Assembly: GCF_910592395.1 (NCBI RefSeq)
Contig: NC_088316.1
Location: 18,910,001-18,974,000, forward strand
Reading direction: 5' to 3'
Length of the DNA: 64,000 nt
DNA from: Lineus longissimus
Taxonomy: Eukaryota; Nemertea; Pilidiophora; Heteronemertea; Lineidae
The translations under genes were made by a program, and so were the position numbers. The notes below the pieces were generated by a model. That model saw nothing but the letters and a program-made list of their open reading frames with translations, ran no database searches and had not been told where the DNA came from. This document shows, in pieces, positions 62,044 to 64,000 of the stretch (positions are counted from its first letter, which is position 1; each line of letters starts with the position of its first letter).

Positions 62044-62207
62044 AATACATCACTATACCTTTGTTAGCTGGTGGATCTGGGCGTTGGCATTAGCGATAAC
62101 CCCGGTACAAAGGCCAGGATGCAGCAATACATCACTTTCCTTTTGTCACCCAATGAAGCCTGTCGTTGACGTTGCGATAACCCCGATATCAAAGCCAGAG
62201 TAAAGCT
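62044..62207. repeat. 82-bp tandem duplication, diverged
   Basis: AATACATCACT occurs at 62044 and 62126. GCGATAACCCCG..A..AAAG occurs at 62093 and 62174. The constant step of 81-82 bases shows a two-copy tandem unit. Confidence 0.65.
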
Positions 62208-62514
62208 TTATAACGACACGGTCGTAGTAAGATCATAACATGCTGCTTTCTACAGGACTACAGCCCTTTTTTGAACAGAGTCCCAAGGGAGCTTCAAATT
62301 TGATATCATCCAATTGCAGATTGAACAAAATCCACATTTTGAGTTCGAGATCTATAAAAAGCTAATAAATCAAATGCAGAACCAGATAAAAGCTTTCAAA
62401 GAAGAGATGTCTCCTTTAGATTTATTGCTTTCACTTGCACATATTATGTAATCCACGAAATCAGTTAAATCATGGTTATATGACATAAGTCCGGACTTAA
62501 TGTGCGCCGTCTCT

Positions 62515-62592
62515 GATTGACTGACAACTGGAAGACATCGAAGCGTATTCTCCGATTGATTGATATCTGGAAAACTTCGAAATGATTTATGG
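62515..62592. repeat. 39-bp tandem duplication, diverged
   Basis: GATTGACTGACAACTGGAAG at 62515 is echoed by GATTGATTGATATCTGGAAA at 62554. Both are followed by AC.TCGAA. Confidence 0.6.
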
Positions 62593-63657
62593 TTCGAGTG
62601 AAAGGCATAAACTGTTTGCTCAAACATTCATAAATGGAACTTTTCGTCATCAAACAATATCTAATACCGTGTCTAGGCTTCTAGATATACGCCGATTCTG
62701 ATAGTGTCTTTTGGATTTTTTAGATAAAGGACCTGCAGAGCTCGTCCAATAAGATACGGAACAGCCGTTTCTTACCTATAATCCCCTTCCGCACATTGGC
62801 CAATGCTATCGGTACTTCTTTTGCACCTTCTGTGGCCACAGTTACCTGTTTTTAGCAGCAGAAAAACACAAAGGATTTTTTTTATCTCGGCTTTCTAATC
62901 CACCAGAGTTATCTTCTCGTCATCGCATTGTACTAAACCCATTAGGGCATCCATGTCTGGCGAAACCAGACCAGCTTCAATAAGAAACTCTTAACGCAAC
63001 CAATACAAATCATGTTACGAGGAATCGCAGGGTTTTTATGACAGTATTTGTGGTGAAAGTTTTTGAACCCTTTTTCAATGAAAAGCTCATATTACATATG
63101 TATCCGATTTTTAAAGTTGGTATCTTAGGCAAAGAAGTAACTTATTGACGTTGCTATCAAAGATTTAATGCAAAGTGATAATTAAAGTTTACCTAAGATG
63201 CACACTTTAAGCCCCTTTTGGCCCTTTCTGGAACCTTTTTTTAATACCATTGCTTTGTGACGGGCGGAATTTTTGTGCCAGACAGAAATATTGTTTTTGG
63301 AACCTCGGATAACTTTTTTTTTCATCCTGGATCACTTAGAATTCATCGCGGGCCTCCTCTGTAAGGAGTGTCACTGTATCAGTCTTCATCTCGCCAGAGG
63401 GTCTTCAGGTAATAGATACAGATCAATTGTTCCAGCTATGCATTATCACAGTTGTTTTTTGCCATAAAGACACTGTGACCGCTTTCATCTCTGGGGCTGA
63501 TCTTGGATTTCTCATTCTAAGCACAGAATTAATTATTGGATGAGTGCAACGGTTGGCGGGTATGGTTTGAGTTGGCTGGAACAGATCGATACGGATACTG
63601 TTTTAATGATGACTAAGCAAATTTAACCGTCGGTTATTATGCCTTACTTAGAAGGCC

Positions 63658-63966
63658 TTAATAATCATATGACCTCACAAAAGTACCAAGCGTCGTTCTT
63701 ATGACGAAGACACAACCTTCACACACGATCATCTCATCCAAGGAGATTCTGCAACTTTTTAAAAAGTTACTGGCGAGGAAGTCACTATCACTACATCCTT
63801 TGTATATGTGAAAGTCAATCAGGTCGAAAAACATAAAATGACCTTTTTTCTGGCACGGCCTCACAGCAGGTCCAATCTTCTTTGATATTTTGTCACCATC
63901 ATTATCATCAATCAAGATATTCTTTAAACTCTCCAGGGCAAGCACTTGCTCCTCAGGGATTGGGAA
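63658..63966 (-). CDS. Possible terminal exon of a minus-strand gene running off the window
   Basis: A frame of just over 100 codons stays open from a possible acceptor (ctacatgtag at 63967 and above) down to a stop at 63658. Its sequence is protein-like: IPEEQVLALESLKNILIDD, then KKIGPAVRPCQKKG, and a Cys-containing C-terminal part (IVCEGCVF). A minus-strand ATTAAA lies about 50 bases after the stop (63602-63607). The family is not recognised. The acceptor has a weak pyrimidine tract, so the exon limit is uncertain. Confidence 0.35.
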   Translation of the reverse strand, partial: FPIPEEQVLALESLKNILIDDNDGDKISKKIGPAVRPCQKKGHFMFFDLIDFHIYKGCSDSDFLASNFLKSCRISLDEMIVCEGCVFVIRTTLGTFVRSYDY

Positions 63967-64000
63967 CTACATGTAGTATTTATTTTTTTCAGTGAACGTA

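Larger units (their letters stand above)
53420..63657. other. Gene-poor region with small tandem repeats
   Basis: No frame here could be tied to a family or to a splice framework. It contains several short duplicated segments (listed separately) and a 13-bp inverted repeat. Distant regulatory DNA or introns of unseen genes are possible. Confidence 0.4.

Noticed and set aside
1-64000. CRISPR arrays, bacterial operons, Shine-Dalgarno sites and phage genes
   Set aside because: Spliced genes and polyadenylation signals show animal DNA. No regularly spaced direct repeats of CRISPR type were seen.

Overview
This is eukaryotic, animal DNA. Genes are split into short exons with GT..AG introns, AT-rich spacers are long, and the families are metazoan: a secreted astacin protease with a long ShK array, a GPI-type alpha carbonic anhydrase, and calmodulin with the intron directly after its start codon. 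The frequent short motifs TACATGTA and TAGGCCTA and the family mix suggest a marine invertebrate, perhaps an echinoderm or another invertebrate deuterostome. A lophotrochozoan is not excluded. The species cannot be fixed from the sequence.

Layout. 0-3.6 kb: a complete four-exon short-chain dehydrogenase (+), with a tRNA-derived SINE and an inverted-repeat element in intron 2. 3.6-13.4 kb: mostly non-coding, with a 140-bp foldback element and one long intronless ORF on the minus strand (330 codons, unknown family). 13.4-20.9 kb: a complete eight-exon GPI-anchored alpha carbonic anhydrase (-), with a perfect 30-bp palindrome in one intron. 23.1-32.9 kb: a 19-exon secreted astacin metalloprotease with ten ShK domains (+) and a downstream alternative 3' end. 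33.1-35.2 kb: a CpG-rich promoter with two perfect CRE sites, then a four-exon gene (+) whose protein resembles a stand-alone gasdermin N-terminal domain. 35.2-35.5 kb: a convergent terminal exon (-). 35.7-37.6 kb: a calmodulin-like gene (+) with a possible alternative first exon. 39.6-44.5 kb: a signal peptide exon, an apple/PAN-like exon and a 3' exon coding for a beta-rich domain, all on the minus strand and perhaps one gene. 44.5-63.6 kb: a gene-poor stretch with small tandem and inverted repeats. At 63.7 kb to the right edge a minus-strand terminal exon may run off the window.

The exon models were joined by hand from splice sites and reading phase. For the dehydrogenase, carbonic anhydrase, astacin, gasdermin-like and calmodulin genes every junction keeps phase and the total length is a whole number of codons, which is strong internal support. 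Nothing suggests the neighbouring genes form one pathway. Secreted or cell-surface products (protease, carbonic anhydrase, apple-domain protein) do predominate.
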